Notes under the pieces: model-generated | The model's input: the letters and a program-made list of their open reading frames with translations, nothing else | What the model was told of the DNA's origin: nothing | The model's database searches: none | Shown: positions 48,948 to 57,781 of the stretch, one piece after another | Layout: the number at the start of each line of letters is the position of its first letter | How positions within the stretch are numbered: position 1 is the first letter of the stretch | Position numbers and translations under genes: made by a program | Source: Xenophilus sp. L33 | GTDB lineage: Bacteria > Pseudomonadota > Gammaproteobacteria > Burkholderiales > Burkholderiaceae_C | DNA length: 64,000 nt | Assembly: GCF_009765735.1 (NCBI RefSeq) | Contig: NZ_LMUW01000186.1 | Span: 1 to 64,000, forward strand | Direction: 5' to 3'

Positions 48948-49913
48948 ATGACAGCGCGAGCCCTGTCCGCCAGCAAGCGCGTGCCCAGCGCAATCGCTCA
49001 GATGGCGACCCGAGGTCTCATCGACTCGCGGCGCCTCTTCTACTTCTTCCACGTTGCCAAGCATGGAAGCTTCTCCGTTGCTGAAGCCCGGCTCGATGTG
49101 GCTCAGCCCGTCATGACGCGGCAGATTCAGCAACTCGAGGCCGACATCGGCGCACGACTTCTTGAGCGCACCGGGCGAGGCGTCACCCTCACCGTCCAGG
49201 GTCAGATCCTGAATCGCCACGCTGAGTCGATCTTCAATGGCATGGCCGCTGCGATGGAGGAAGTCGAGCTCAGTCGCCGCCGGCCCACCGCTCGACTATC
49301 GATTGCCGCGTCGGCGGTCTTTTCGAGCATGGTGATGCCGGAGGTGATTCGCAGGCTCTTGACCAGAATGCCCGATATCGAATTGACCGTGTTGGAAGCC
49401 TCGACCGGCCAGGTCCACGAGTATTTGTCGTCCGGTCAAGTCGATCTCGCTGTGGTGCTTCACGCACCGAAGATCGTCCACGCGAACCATGTCCTCGCAC
49501 GCGCGTCGTTCGTGAGCCGCGATCAAGTTGCTCAGCTTGAACTGATTATGCCTTCGGGCAGTCACGGCTCGCGCCGCCTGATGGATGAGTATTTTGACGA
49601 AGCCGCGCTCGCACCGGTCGCCTCGCTCAAGATTGACAGTCTGGTGATCACCAAGGCGTTGATCGGACAGGGTCCGCGATTTGCCTCCATGCTGCCGGAA
49701 CGCTCGGTTCGAGAAGAGGTGGCTGCCGGGCATCTGGTCGCGATTGCCATGAGGCCGGCACTGCACCGTACGCTTTACCTGGCTCGCCTCAGAGATCGGC
49801 CTCTGACGCCCTGCATCCAAGAGATGACCGAGCAGATCGCAAGTGTCGTGCGTGACCGGCAGATTGCGTCACTTCAGGCGAGGCACGGGCGTGAGAACGC
49901 AAGTCCTGGCTAA
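48948..49913 (+). CDS. LysR-family transcriptional regulator 1
   Basis: The 321-residue start at 48948 is preferred; the frame is open to 48747, but that would cover the shared palindrome. The N-terminal winged helix (LFYFFHVAKHGSFSVAEARL, then RQIQQLEADIGARLLERTGR) is followed by an effector-binding domain. It is divergent from livK and close in sequence to the second regulator at 50051. It probably controls the catabolic operons in response to the imported acid or an intermediate. Confidence 0.9.
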   Translation: MTARALSASKRVPSAIAQMATRGLIDSRRLFYFFHVAKHGSFSVAEARLDVAQPVMTRQIQQLEADIGARLLERTGRGVTLTVQGQILNRHAESIFNGMAAAMEEVELSRRRPTARLSIAASAVFSSMVMPEVIRRLLTRMPDIELTVLEASTGQVHEYLSSGQVDLAVVLHAPKIVHANHVLARASFVSRDQVAQLELIMPSGSHGSRRLMDEYFDEAALAPVASLKIDSLVITKALIGQGPRFASMLPERSVREEVAAGHLVAIAMRPALHRTLYLARLRDRPLTPCIQEMTEQIASVVRDRQIASLQARHGRENASPG

Positions 49914-49916
49914 GAC

Positions 49917-49959
49917 CCGCTTGGAAGGCAAGTTTTCTGCCCGCAGAGCAGGCAAGCGG
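49917..49959. terminator. Possible hairpin after the first LysR gene
   Basis: CCGCTTG (49917-49923) pairs with CAAGCGG (49953-49959), with a small CTGC/GCAG pair inside. No T-run follows, so it may be a weak terminator or attenuating structure between the two regulator genes. Confidence 0.35.
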
Positions 49960-50050
49960 TTGAACCGAGCAGCCCCTGCAGGCGTCGGGGTCGACGTTGA
50001 GTGGTGACGTAAACTACAGCGTTTCGCCTTGGTCTATTTCAAATCTCAGG

Positions 50051-51022
50051 ATGGCTGCCGACAACAAAGCTACCGCACGGAAGAGGAGCTCGATCGCCGA
50101 GATATCTTCACGAAATCTCTTGGATTCCCGTCGGCTCTTTTATTTCTTTCACGTTGCGCGTCTCGGTAGTCTGAGTACGGCTGAGGCCGTACTCGGCGTA
50201 GGGCAATCAGGCATCAGTCGTCAGTTGCAGCAGCTGGAAACGGAGATCGGCGAGCAGTTGCTCCAGAGAACAGGACGCGGCGTCACGCTGACACCGGCCG
50301 GCGAAGTCCTCTTCAAGCAGGCCGAGACGATATTGCAGGAAATGTCGGGCACGATGGAGATGCTCGACCAGCTCAAGCGTCGTCCCGGGGCAGGCCACAT
50401 TACGATCGCTTCTCCGCCGACCTTTTCGAATGTCTACATGCCGGAAGTGGTCCAGCACTTCGTGGACATGTTCCCAAACGTGCACTTGGTCGCCTACGAA
50501 GCATCGACTGGGCAGGTATATGACTATCTGGCTTCGGGACAGGTGGATCTCGCGATTGTCTTGCACGAGTCCACTTCGCAGAAATTGTCCCTGCACAAGC
50601 TTGCGGTCGAACCGTTGATGCTGATCGCAGGCGCCACACATCCTATTGCCGGAGAGAAGAGCGTCTCGAGGGAGCGCCTCGCCGACTTGGAAATCGTCTT
50701 GCCCGTAGCCTCGCACGGATCGCGTGCCTTGGTGGAGGCCTATTGCGACGAAGGTGGGATTGTCCTGGATCCGAAGGTTCGTCTGGACAGCCTGGGAATG
50801 ACCAAGGCGGTGCTGAAGAACGGCCGCTACTGCGCCATTCTGCCGTTGATCGCATGCGGCAACGAGGTGGCGAGCGGCGAACTGGTGGCCATTCCGCTTT
50901 TGCCGACGCTCAAGCGCACCCTTTATCTCGCCAGCCTGCGTGATCGACCGCAGTCATCCTTCATGAAGGCGATGACTCGCGAGATCACGCAGATCGTGCG
51001 CTCAAAGATAGAAAGTCGTTAG
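50051..51022 (+). CDS. LysR-family transcriptional regulator 2
   Basis: The 323-residue product (from MAADNKATARKRSSIAEISS) has the LysR winged helix LFYFFHVARLGSLSTAEAVL and RQLQQLETEIGEQLLQRTGR, and an effector domain with EASTGQVYDYLASGQVDLAI. It is clearly a paralogue of regulator 1, with the same DSRRLFYFFHVA entry and the same EASTGQV-Y/L-SGQVDLA region. Its stop overlaps the convergent flavin reductase stop by a few bases. Confidence 0.9.
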   Translation: MAADNKATARKRSSIAEISSRNLLDSRRLFYFFHVARLGSLSTAEAVLGVGQSGISRQLQQLETEIGEQLLQRTGRGVTLTPAGEVLFKQAETILQEMSGTMEMLDQLKRRPGAGHITIASPPTFSNVYMPEVVQHFVDMFPNVHLVAYEASTGQVYDYLASGQVDLAIVLHESTSQKLSLHKLAVEPLMLIAGATHPIAGEKSVSRERLADLEIVLPVASHGSRALVEAYCDEGGIVLDPKVRLDSLGMTKAVLKNGRYCAILPLIACGNEVASGELVAIPLLPTLKRTLYLASLRDRPQSSFMKAMTREITQIVRSKIESR

Positions 51023-52059
51023 CGCGCATGGGCATGCCCGAGTTGCTTGGAAAGTGCGAGTGAGGTCGCTCTCAATTCGGACTCGAGTCGACGCGTTTCC
51101 TCGGTCTCCTCGGAACTCCCGATCACGCCGCAAAGCGCAAGCACCATGCGGTTCTCCGAGTCGAAAACAGGAGTTGCCAGGCCGTAGCGGCCCCGCTTGG
51201 TCGTCCTCAGAGACGTAGCAAGTCCGCGTTCTCGTGTACGCGCAAGCACTTGGTCGTATTCGATGGCCGAATCTGCCTCGACCTTGGATGTCATGGACGC
51301 TTCCTGGACGATGGCCTGCGTGAGTTCCGCCGGCAGGTATGCGCCGAACAGGATCCCAACCGCCGAGGTGAGCGGCGACATGACGACCCCCGTACGCAGC
51401 TCGGGGCTCGCGCTGCGCGCCGCCGGTTCCCACCGAATGATGGTGGCTCCGCGATTTCCCCAGACAGCAACGCCGACGGTGCAGCCGCTGCGTTTGGCAA
51501 GCTCCGGAAGAGCCGCACAGGCAAGACGGACCGCGTCGTTGTGTGCGAGATGCGGAGCGTCGCCTGGCGGTAACGCAAAATCCATCTCGTGCTCGAACGC
51601 AAGCATGTATTTGCCGCGTGCGAACGCCAACGGTCTCCTGTCGTTTCGCTCGACATTGACAACTTCGCCAAGGAAGACAACATGGTCGCCGCCGGGATAC
51701 ATGGCGACCTTTCGGCATTCGACCCAGGCACAACATTCGGGTAGCCCTGGCATCGCTGCATGCCTGCGCTCAACCTGAATGCCGGCGAACTTATCCGAGC
51801 CTGGCGTGGCGAATCGTTGGGAAAGATCGCGCTGGTGCTCTGCCAGGATGTTGACGATGAAATGATCGGCGTCTCGAAAGGCTGGAAAGCTACGAGCAGA
51901 TCGGGCCTGTGACCAAAGCACCAAAGGCGGATCCAGAGACACCGAGCTGAACGAATTTGCAGTCACTCCCTGGTCCTGCCCCTGCTCGTCGACGGTCGTT
52001 ACAACCGTGACGCCGGTCACGAATGTGCCGAATACGTTGCGCAGCTCTTTGGTGTCCAT
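51019..52059 (-). CDS. Flavin reductase fused to an IclR-type effector-binding domain
   Basis: The start at 52059 (MDTKELRNVFGTFVTGVTVV) gives 346 residues. Residues 1-165 are a flavin reductase of two-component monooxygenases, with GVTANSFSSVSLDPPLVLWS and DHVVFLGEVVNVER. Residues about 185-340 resemble the ligand-binding domain of IclR regulators (SGCTVGVAVWGNRG, TSAVGILFGAYLP, RERGLATSLRTTKRG) without a DNA-binding domain. Comparable reductases with an extra C-terminal ligand-sensing domain occur in phenol-type hydroxylase systems. No oxygenase partner is in this window. It is 1 bp downstream of the CoA-transferase gene. Confidence 0.85.
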   Translation of the reverse strand: MDTKELRNVFGTFVTGVTVVTTVDEQGQDQGVTANSFSSVSLDPPLVLWSQARSARSFPAFRDADHFIVNILAEHQRDLSQRFATPGSDKFAGIQVERRHAAMPGLPECCAWVECRKVAMYPGGDHVVFLGEVVNVERNDRRPLAFARGKYMLAFEHEMDFALPPGDAPHLAHNDAVRLACAALPELAKRSGCTVGVAVWGNRGATIIRWEPAARSASPELRTGVVMSPLTSAVGILFGAYLPAELTQAIVQEASMTSKVEADSAIEYDQVLARTRERGLATSLRTTKRGRYGLATPVFDSENRMVLALCGVIGSSEETEETRRLESELRATSLALSKQLGHAHAR

Positions 52060-52060
52060 G

Positions 52061-53329
52061 TCAGAGTTCCTTGCCCAACACACCTTCGGACCGCAAGCGT
52101 CGGATGTCATCGCTCGAGAGTTGCAGCAGGCCGCTCAAGACCTCATCGGTGTGTTCTCCAAGAGCGGGCGCAGCCACCGGATCTGCCATCGGGGTGTCCC
52201 GCAGGCGCAAGGGCAATGCCAGGTTCGGAAGCCAGCCTGCCTTGGCATGAGGTATGCGGGACACCAACTGGCGATCCTTCACCTCAGCGGAGTTCAATCC
52301 CTCGGCCAAGGATCGCACTTCTCCGGCTGGAATGCCTGCATCCTTGAGCAATACCTTCCATTCGGAAAAAGGCCGCGTGATGAAGTGTTCCTGAGCGATC
52401 CGCTCAATGGTTGGCCGCGCTGCGACGCGCTGGACCGCGGTTTGGAGCGCCGGATCTTCAGCGATGTCCGACCGGCCAAAGAGCCGGAAAAGCTTCTGAA
52501 ACATGCCTGTGGTGCCGCAATTGATGACGAACAGCTTGTCGCTGGCGCGAAACATCCCCGCTGGCGAAGCTTCCAGGTTGAGGTTGGCACAGCGCTCGCG
52601 CTCGACGCCAGAACACATCACCTGCATTGCTGCGTAGCCGGTCATCGTCATCGCGCTGTCGATCATCGCCACTTCGACGAATTGGCCGCGACCGGTGCTG
52701 GTTCGTGCGAACAAGGCTGCCAGGATGGCGTTGCCTGCCATCAACCCGGTCGAGATGTCGATCACAGCGGAGCCGCTGCGCACCGGATCGCGGTCGGGGT
52801 AACCGTTCATCGAGGTGAAGCCACTTTCGGCCATGACGATGCTGTCGAAGCCGAGGCGATCCGCGAAGCGCCCCTCTCGACCGTAGGCCGAGACGGCACA
52901 GTAGATCAGCCGCGGATTCTCCTTTGCACACACTTCGTAGCCAAGACCCAGCCGGTCCATGACACCCGTTGAGAAGTTCTCAACCAGGACGTCCGCCTCG
53001 GCGACCAGCCTTTTGACCAGTTCGACCCCAGCCTCGGTCTTCAGGTCAATCGCGACGCTGCGCTTGTTCCGGTTGGTCCACAGAAAGGGTGCGCCTTGCG
53101 TAGGCAGATCGGGATCAATGGGCGGGTACTTGCGGAAGCTGTCACCGCCGGCTGGCGATTCGATCTTGATCACATCGGCACCGAGGTCGGCCAAGATCAA
53201 GGTACCCATGGGACCTGAAACGAACTGGGTGAAGTCGATGACACGGATTCCGCCAAGCGGCAAGGGCTTGCCCTCGGGACGCGCGACGTGCGGCGGAAAG
53301 TTTTCTTGGATGCGTTCGCGTTGCAACAT
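52061..53329 (-). CDS. Family III (CaiB/BaiF) CoA-transferase
   Basis: The 422-residue protein has the family pattern GIRVIDFTQFVSGPMGTLIL near residue 27, RNKRSVAIDLKTEAGVELVK near residue 87, VENFSTGVMDRLGLGYE near residue 115, and an aspartate in ESPAGGDSFRK. It moves CoA from a donor acyl-CoA to the free acid. It lies between the aldehyde dehydrogenase and the flavin reductase in a three-gene operon with junctions of one or two bases. Confidence 0.9.
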   Translation of the reverse strand: MLQRERIQENFPPHVARPEGKPLPLGGIRVIDFTQFVSGPMGTLILADLGADVIKIESPAGGDSFRKYPPIDPDLPTQGAPFLWTNRNKRSVAIDLKTEAGVELVKRLVAEADVLVENFSTGVMDRLGLGYEVCAKENPRLIYCAVSAYGREGRFADRLGFDSIVMAESGFTSMNGYPDRDPVRSGSAVIDISTGLMAGNAILAALFARTSTGRGQFVEVAMIDSAMTMTGYAAMQVMCSGVERERCANLNLEASPAGMFRASDKLFVINCGTTGMFQKLFRLFGRSDIAEDPALQTAVQRVAARPTIERIAQEHFITRPFSEWKVLLKDAGIPAGEVRSLAEGLNSAEVKDRQLVSRIPHAKAGWLPNLALPLRLRDTPMADPVAAPALGEHTDEVLSGLLQLSSDDIRRLRSEGVLGKEL

Positions 53330-53331
53330 GG

Positions 53332-54822
53332 TCAGCCGTGGAAGTGAACAATGGTCTTGGTGGTGCTCATCTCATCGAGTGCGAGCAGGCCCTTCTCGCG
53401 GCCATGGCCGCTTCGCTTGGTGCCTCCGAAAGGGAGTTCGACGCCCCCGCCTGCGCCGTAACAGTTGATGAAGCACTGTCCGGTCACCAGTCGGTTGGCC
53501 AGGCGCGCAAACCGATCGCCATCACGAGTCCAGATGCCCGCGGCCAATCCGTAGGGTGTGTTGTTGGCAAGCGCCACGGCTTCGTCTTCGGTGTCGAAGA
53601 CCAGCGCAGCGAGTACTGGGCCGAACACTTCTTCCTGAGCCAGCGGATGATCTGCGGGAACGGGACCGAAGACGGCCGGAGCGACAAAGTGCCCCTGCTT
53701 GCGCAACTCATCGCGCAACGGGGCACGCCCCAGAAGCGCGATTCCATCCTGCTCTGCCTGCGCGACATAGCGTTCAACGGTCTGACGCTGGCGGGCATTG
53801 ATCACCGGGCCCAGATCGGCATCTTCCTCCGGCACGCCGATGCGCAGCTGTTCGAAGCCTGCAGCGACCTTGCGCATGAAGCTGTCGAAGATCGATCGCT
53901 CGACCAGGACACGGCTGCCGGCCGAGCAGGTTTGACCGGTGTTCTGGGTGATGGCCTTTACGACCGTAGTTGCCGCGCGATCGAGGTCCGCATCCGCAAA
54001 AACCAGCTGCGGCGACTTCCCGCCCAGCTCCAGGCACACCGGAACGCTGTTCAATGCGGCTGCCTGTTGTACCAAGGCGCCGACACGCGGCGATCCGGTG
54101 AACGAGATGTAGTTGACGCCGGGGTGCGCGGACAGCGCGGCGCCGGCCTGGGCGCCCCATCCAGTCACAACGTTGAGCGCCCCCGCCGGGAAGCCGGCCT
54201 CCAACGCAAGTACTGCGACTTCGAGTGAACTTAGGGAAGCGTCTTCGGCCGGTTTGACCACACACGCGTTGCCCATGGCCAATGCTGGCGCGATCGACCG
54301 ACCGAGCATCTGTACCGGATAGTTCCAGGGAATGATGTGCGCCGTCACGCCATGCGGTTCGCGCACAACCTTGACCGAGTAGCCCGGCTCGAAAGGGATG
54401 ACGTCACCCAAGACTTTGTCTGCCGCGCCGCCGTAGTACTCAAAGTAGCGCGCCAGGACCTTAATGTCGTTTCGAGCCGTAGTGATCGGCTTGCCTGTGT
54501 CCAGCGCCTCGATCCAGGCCAAGCGCTCCAAATCGCGAAGCACCAGTTCCGACAACTTCAAAAGCAAGCGCCCACGAGCCGTCGCGTGAACTCGACCCCA
54601 GGCACCGTCCAAGGCCTCGCGCGCTGCTGCGACTGCTTCGTCGATATCTGCCTCGTCGCCCGCTGCGATATGACCAAGCAGCGATCCGTCGGCGGGCGAC
54701 AGAACTTCGATCGGAGCGTGCCTGGAAGCGCGCCAGCCACCGCCAATGAAGTGCCGTGCCCCGACGGCCCTGAGGTCGAGCCGCAGTTGTGACGCCTCGG
54801 ATGCGAATGTTGTCTCTGACAT
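53332..54822 (-). CDS. NAD(P)-dependent aldehyde dehydrogenase
   Basis: The start at 54822 (MSETTFASEASQLRLDLRAV) gives 496 residues. Motifs are IIPWNYPVQMLGRSIAPAL near residue 160, FTGSPRVGALVQQAA near residue 237, the glutamate in LELGGKSPQLVFADAD near residue 262, and the nucleophilic cysteine in NTGQTCSAGSRVLVE near residue 297. It oxidises an aldehyde to an acid. The gene is divergent from the amidohydrolase, with the shared palindrome between them. Confidence 0.93.
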   Translation of the reverse strand: MSETTFASEASQLRLDLRAVGARHFIGGGWRASRHAPIEVLSPADGSLLGHIAAGDEADIDEAVAAAREALDGAWGRVHATARGRLLLKLSELVLRDLERLAWIEALDTGKPITTARNDIKVLARYFEYYGGAADKVLGDVIPFEPGYSVKVVREPHGVTAHIIPWNYPVQMLGRSIAPALAMGNACVVKPAEDASLSSLEVAVLALEAGFPAGALNVVTGWGAQAGAALSAHPGVNYISFTGSPRVGALVQQAAALNSVPVCLELGGKSPQLVFADADLDRAATTVVKAITQNTGQTCSAGSRVLVERSIFDSFMRKVAAGFEQLRIGVPEEDADLGPVINARQRQTVERYVAQAEQDGIALLGRAPLRDELRKQGHFVAPAVFGPVPADHPLAQEEVFGPVLAALVFDTEDEAVALANNTPYGLAAGIWTRDGDRFARLANRLVTGQCFINCYGAGGGVELPFGGTKRSGHGREKGLLALDEMSTTKTIVHFHG

Positions 54823-54859
54823 AGGTAAAAAGGCCTTGCGTGGTTTGATGCTTTCTATG

Positions 54860-54876
54860 TTAGCATATCTGCTATG
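54860..54876. promoter_or_regulatory. Palindromic operator candidate between the aldehyde dehydrogenase and amidohydrolase genes
   Basis: TTAGCATATCTGCTATG is identical over 17 bp to the motif at 48760-48776, with the dyad at 54861-54874. It sits 38-54 bp upstream of the aldehyde dehydrogenase start and 40-56 bp upstream of the amidohydrolase start, where it could control both promoters. Confidence 0.8.
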
Positions 54877-54915
54877 TGATGTACGAATATCAACGCGACA
54901 AATCAAGAGACCCAC

Positions 54916-56118
54916 ATGGACGCAACAACTACCCCGATCCAAGCACCTCCTGCACGAAAGCAGGCTCTCAAGGACTACTTCGTCGTCTCCGCCGACAGTC
55001 ATGTCAACGAGCCGCACGACCTCTGGCTGAAGCGCATCGACGAGAAATTTCGCGATCGTGTGCCGCATATCAAGGTTGACGAGAAAGGTCGCAAGTGGTT
55101 CGTTGTCGAGGGCTTCCGCAGTTCGATGATTCGCGAGGCACCGCGTGACGAACAGGTGACCATTGATGAGTTCAAGCGCCAGAGCGAGGCTGCTGGCAAG
55201 CGAATGGAGCTCGACCGAACAAAGGGCGCCATGTTTCAGCAGCGAGGCAATCCAAACTTGGATCGCTACGCGGACATGGACTATGACGGCATTGATGCCG
55301 AAGTACTGTTTCCGAACAAGGGGCTCGCCAATTGGTCATCGCCCGATTCGGCACTGCACGTCGCGATGTGCAGCGTCTACAACGATTGGGCTCACGAGAC
55401 CTTCGGAAACAGCACGCGCAGCTTTCCGACGGCTTGCGTAGCGCCGGGCGACATCGACGCATGCGTTGCAGAGATCGAGCGCGTAGCGAAGCTTGGCTTT
55501 CACAGCGTGACGATGCCGCCGCTGGTACAGGGCACCGGCTACAACCTGCCCGAGTTCGATCGCGTCTGGTCCGCTTTAGAAGAGACCGGCATGCCGGTCT
55601 GCTTCCATGCAGGCACAGGCAAGGATCCGCGTACCGCGAGCGGCAATGGCGGCGCGATCATCAACTACGTCGTACATGCTATGAACACGGTACTCGAACC
55701 CTGCGTGCAGCTGTGCTCGTCAGGTGTATTCGAGCGACATCCGGGCCTCAATTTCGCGACCATCGAGGCCGGCGTCGGATGGGTGCCCTATGCGCTTTGG
55801 GCGATGGATCAGGGATTCGACAAGCACGCGTTTTGGGTGTCACCGAAGATTAAGCGCAAGCCAAGCGAGTACTTCAGGGAACACGGTCATGCCAGCTTTC
55901 AAGAGGACCCGATCGGGATCGCGCTGCGCGACTGGGTCGGCATTGATAGCATCCTGTGGGGCAATGACTACCCACACATCGAAGGTACGTGGCCATACTC
56001 CGAAGAGGTGACCAGTCGGCTGACCAAGGATCTGAGTCGTGAGGAGCGAGCCAAGATCATCGGACTGAACGCTGCGCGGCTCTTCAAGATTGAAGTTCCT
56101 CAAGATAAGCGGGTCTGA
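54916..56118 (+). CDS. Amidohydrolase_2-family metal-dependent hydrolase or decarboxylase
   Basis: The 400-residue TIM-barrel protein has an entry motif VVSADSHVNEPHDLW near residue 24, a histidine in MPVCFHAGTGKDP near residue 230, and a late aspartate in LWGNDYPHIEGTWP near residue 357, the ligand pattern of ACMSD/5-carboxyvanillate-decarboxylase relatives. The family does non-oxidative decarboxylation or C-C/C-O hydrolysis. It heads the rightward operon, 5 bp before the thiolase gene. Confidence 0.87.
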   Translation: MDATTTPIQAPPARKQALKDYFVVSADSHVNEPHDLWLKRIDEKFRDRVPHIKVDEKGRKWFVVEGFRSSMIREAPRDEQVTIDEFKRQSEAAGKRMELDRTKGAMFQQRGNPNLDRYADMDYDGIDAEVLFPNKGLANWSSPDSALHVAMCSVYNDWAHETFGNSTRSFPTACVAPGDIDACVAEIERVAKLGFHSVTMPPLVQGTGYNLPEFDRVWSALEETGMPVCFHAGTGKDPRTASGNGGAIINYVVHAMNTVLEPCVQLCSSGVFERHPGLNFATIEAGVGWVPYALWAMDQGFDKHAFWVSPKIKRKPSEYFREHGHASFQEDPIGIALRDWVGIDSILWGNDYPHIEGTWPYSEEVTSRLTKDLSREERAKIIGLNAARLFKIEVPQDKRV

Positions 56119-56123
56119 CAGCC

Positions 56124-57296
56124 ATGCAAGTCAGAGACGCATATATCGCCGGCGTGGGGCAAACCGAGTTCACCCGGCACGGCGGCATCATGAACCGCAG
56201 CCAGTTTCAGGTCGCCGCCGAAGCGATATTGGCCGCACTGGCCGATGCAGGCATGCAGCCAGAGGAAGTCGATGGCTTTGCCTCCTACTCCAATGACGCC
56301 AACGAAGCGGCATTGATGCAGGTGACGCTCGGAGTGCCGCAGATGCGCTGGTCTTCGATGGTATGGGGTGGGGGCGGCGGCGGTTCCTGCGCCGCAATCG
56401 CGCAAGCAGCTGCGGCGATCGAAGCAGGCCATGCAAGCACCGTCGTCGTCTATCGTGGGCTCTGCCAAGGGCAATCCAGACGATTCGGGCGCTTCGGCGA
56501 CGGCCGTACGCATGGCAACTTCGTCCATCCCTTCGGCCTTTTCGCCCCGGCGCAGATGTTAGCGCTGCTGGTGCGCCGACATATGCATCTGCACCCGCAG
56601 ATCGAGGAAAAGCACCTGGGGATGATCGCCGTGAATGCGCGCGCCAATGCCAATCGCAACCCCGCTGCGGTCATGCACGGTAGACCGATGACGATGGAGG
56701 ACTATTTCGCCTCGCGCTACATCGCCGAGCCGCTGCGCCTGTTCGACTGCTGCCTGGAAACCGATGGCGCTTGCGCCATCGTGGTCACCACAAAGGAGCG
56801 AGCGCTTGATGGGCGCAAGTCTCCTGTGAGGATTCTGGCCAGCAAGCATGGCAGTGGACCGGGTTGGGGTTCCGGGCCGCTTGGCAGCCAGAACATGCCG
56901 GACGAAGACTACGACAGCACCAATTCGCGCCGGATGGCACGCGAACTCTTCGCCAGTGCCGGCGTGACGCCAGCCGACATCGACGTCGCGCAAATCTACG
57001 ATCACTTCTCGGGGATGGTACTCATGGCGCTCGAGGAGTTCGGGTTTTGCGATCCAGGCGGCAGTGGCGACTTTGTCGAGCGTGGAAACATTGCCTGGCC
57101 GAACGGCAAGCTGCCGATCAATACCTCAGGCGGCCAGCTCTCCGAAGCCTATGTACATGGGCTCAACGTCGCGATCGAGGGGGTCAGACAGATGCGCGGC
57201 GAATCGACCTCTCAGGTGAACGACGCCAAGCTGTGCCTGGTCACTGGTGGCCTCGGGGTATCACCGACCAGCTCGATCATCATCGGAAAGGATTGA
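56124..57296 (+). CDS. SCP2-type thiolase-like acyltransferase/aldolase subunit
   Basis: The 390-residue protein has the thiolase fold of the lipid-transfer (SCP2) branch: AYIAGVGQTEFTRHGG at the start, a cysteine in GGGGGGSCAAIAQAAAA near residue 88, ASAGVTPADIDVAQIYDHF near residue 275, and NTSGGQLSEAYVHGLNVAIE near residue 333. It lies directly before a DUF35 protein. In known systems such pairs act as retro-aldolases or thiolases that remove a side chain from a CoA ester. The product here is inferred to do the C-C cleavage step. Confidence 0.9.
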   Translation: MQVRDAYIAGVGQTEFTRHGGIMNRSQFQVAAEAILAALADAGMQPEEVDGFASYSNDANEAALMQVTLGVPQMRWSSMVWGGGGGGSCAAIAQAAAAIEAGHASTVVVYRGLCQGQSRRFGRFGDGRTHGNFVHPFGLFAPAQMLALLVRRHMHLHPQIEEKHLGMIAVNARANANRNPAAVMHGRPMTMEDYFASRYIAEPLRLFDCCLETDGACAIVVTTKERALDGRKSPVRILASKHGSGPGWGSGPLGSQNMPDEDYDSTNSRRMARELFASAGVTPADIDVAQIYDHFSGMVLMALEEFGFCDPGGSGDFVERGNIAWPNGKLPINTSGGQLSEAYVHGLNVAIEGVRQMRGESTSQVNDAKLCLVTGGLGVSPTSSIIIGKD

Positions 57297-57297
57297 C

Positions 57298-57735
57298 ATG
57301 GCCTACTTCCCAGAAGGCATGCCGGCGCCGAGTCCGAATTTCGACGATCGCGAATTCTGGCGTCACTGCGACGACCGCGAGTTGCGCTTTCAATGCTGCG
57401 CGGCTTGCGGCAACGCCCGCCATCCTCCTTCGCCGGTTTGTCCGAAGTGCAGATCCCTGCAGGCCAAGTGGCAAGCGGTGCAAGGAGAAGGCAAAGTGTT
57501 TTCCTTCACGGTGATCCACCATGCCAGCCATGAAGCGGTCAAGCCCAACCTGCCCTACGTCGTTGCTGTCGTGACGTTCGACGACCTGCCGGGCGTGCGA
57601 TTGGTGAGCAACGTCACGGATATCCCGCCGTCCGCTGTCCACATCGGCATGCGGGTGAAACTCTGGTGGGACGAAATCTCAGACGGACATTGTTTGCCGC
57701 GATTTCGGGCGTCCGGCCCGAAGAACGAGCGGTAA
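57298..57735 (+). CDS. DUF35 zinc-ribbon/OB-fold partner of the thiolase
   Basis: The 145-residue protein has an N-terminal rubredoxin-like zinc ribbon (CAACGNARHPPSPVCPKC) near residue 37 and an OB fold after it (GKVFSFTVIHHASHE). DUF35 proteins bind SCP2-type thiolases and hold the acyl-CoA substrate. The start follows the thiolase stop by one base, which supports a complex of the two. Confidence 0.92.
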   Translation: MAYFPEGMPAPSPNFDDREFWRHCDDRELRFQCCAACGNARHPPSPVCPKCRSLQAKWQAVQGEGKVFSFTVIHHASHEAVKPNLPYVVAVVTFDDLPGVRLVSNVTDIPPSAVHIGMRVKLWWDEISDGHCLPRFRASGPKNER

Positions 57736-57781
57736 ATGGCGCCCACGTTGGCAACCTGAAACTTCAACGGAGACAAGAAAA

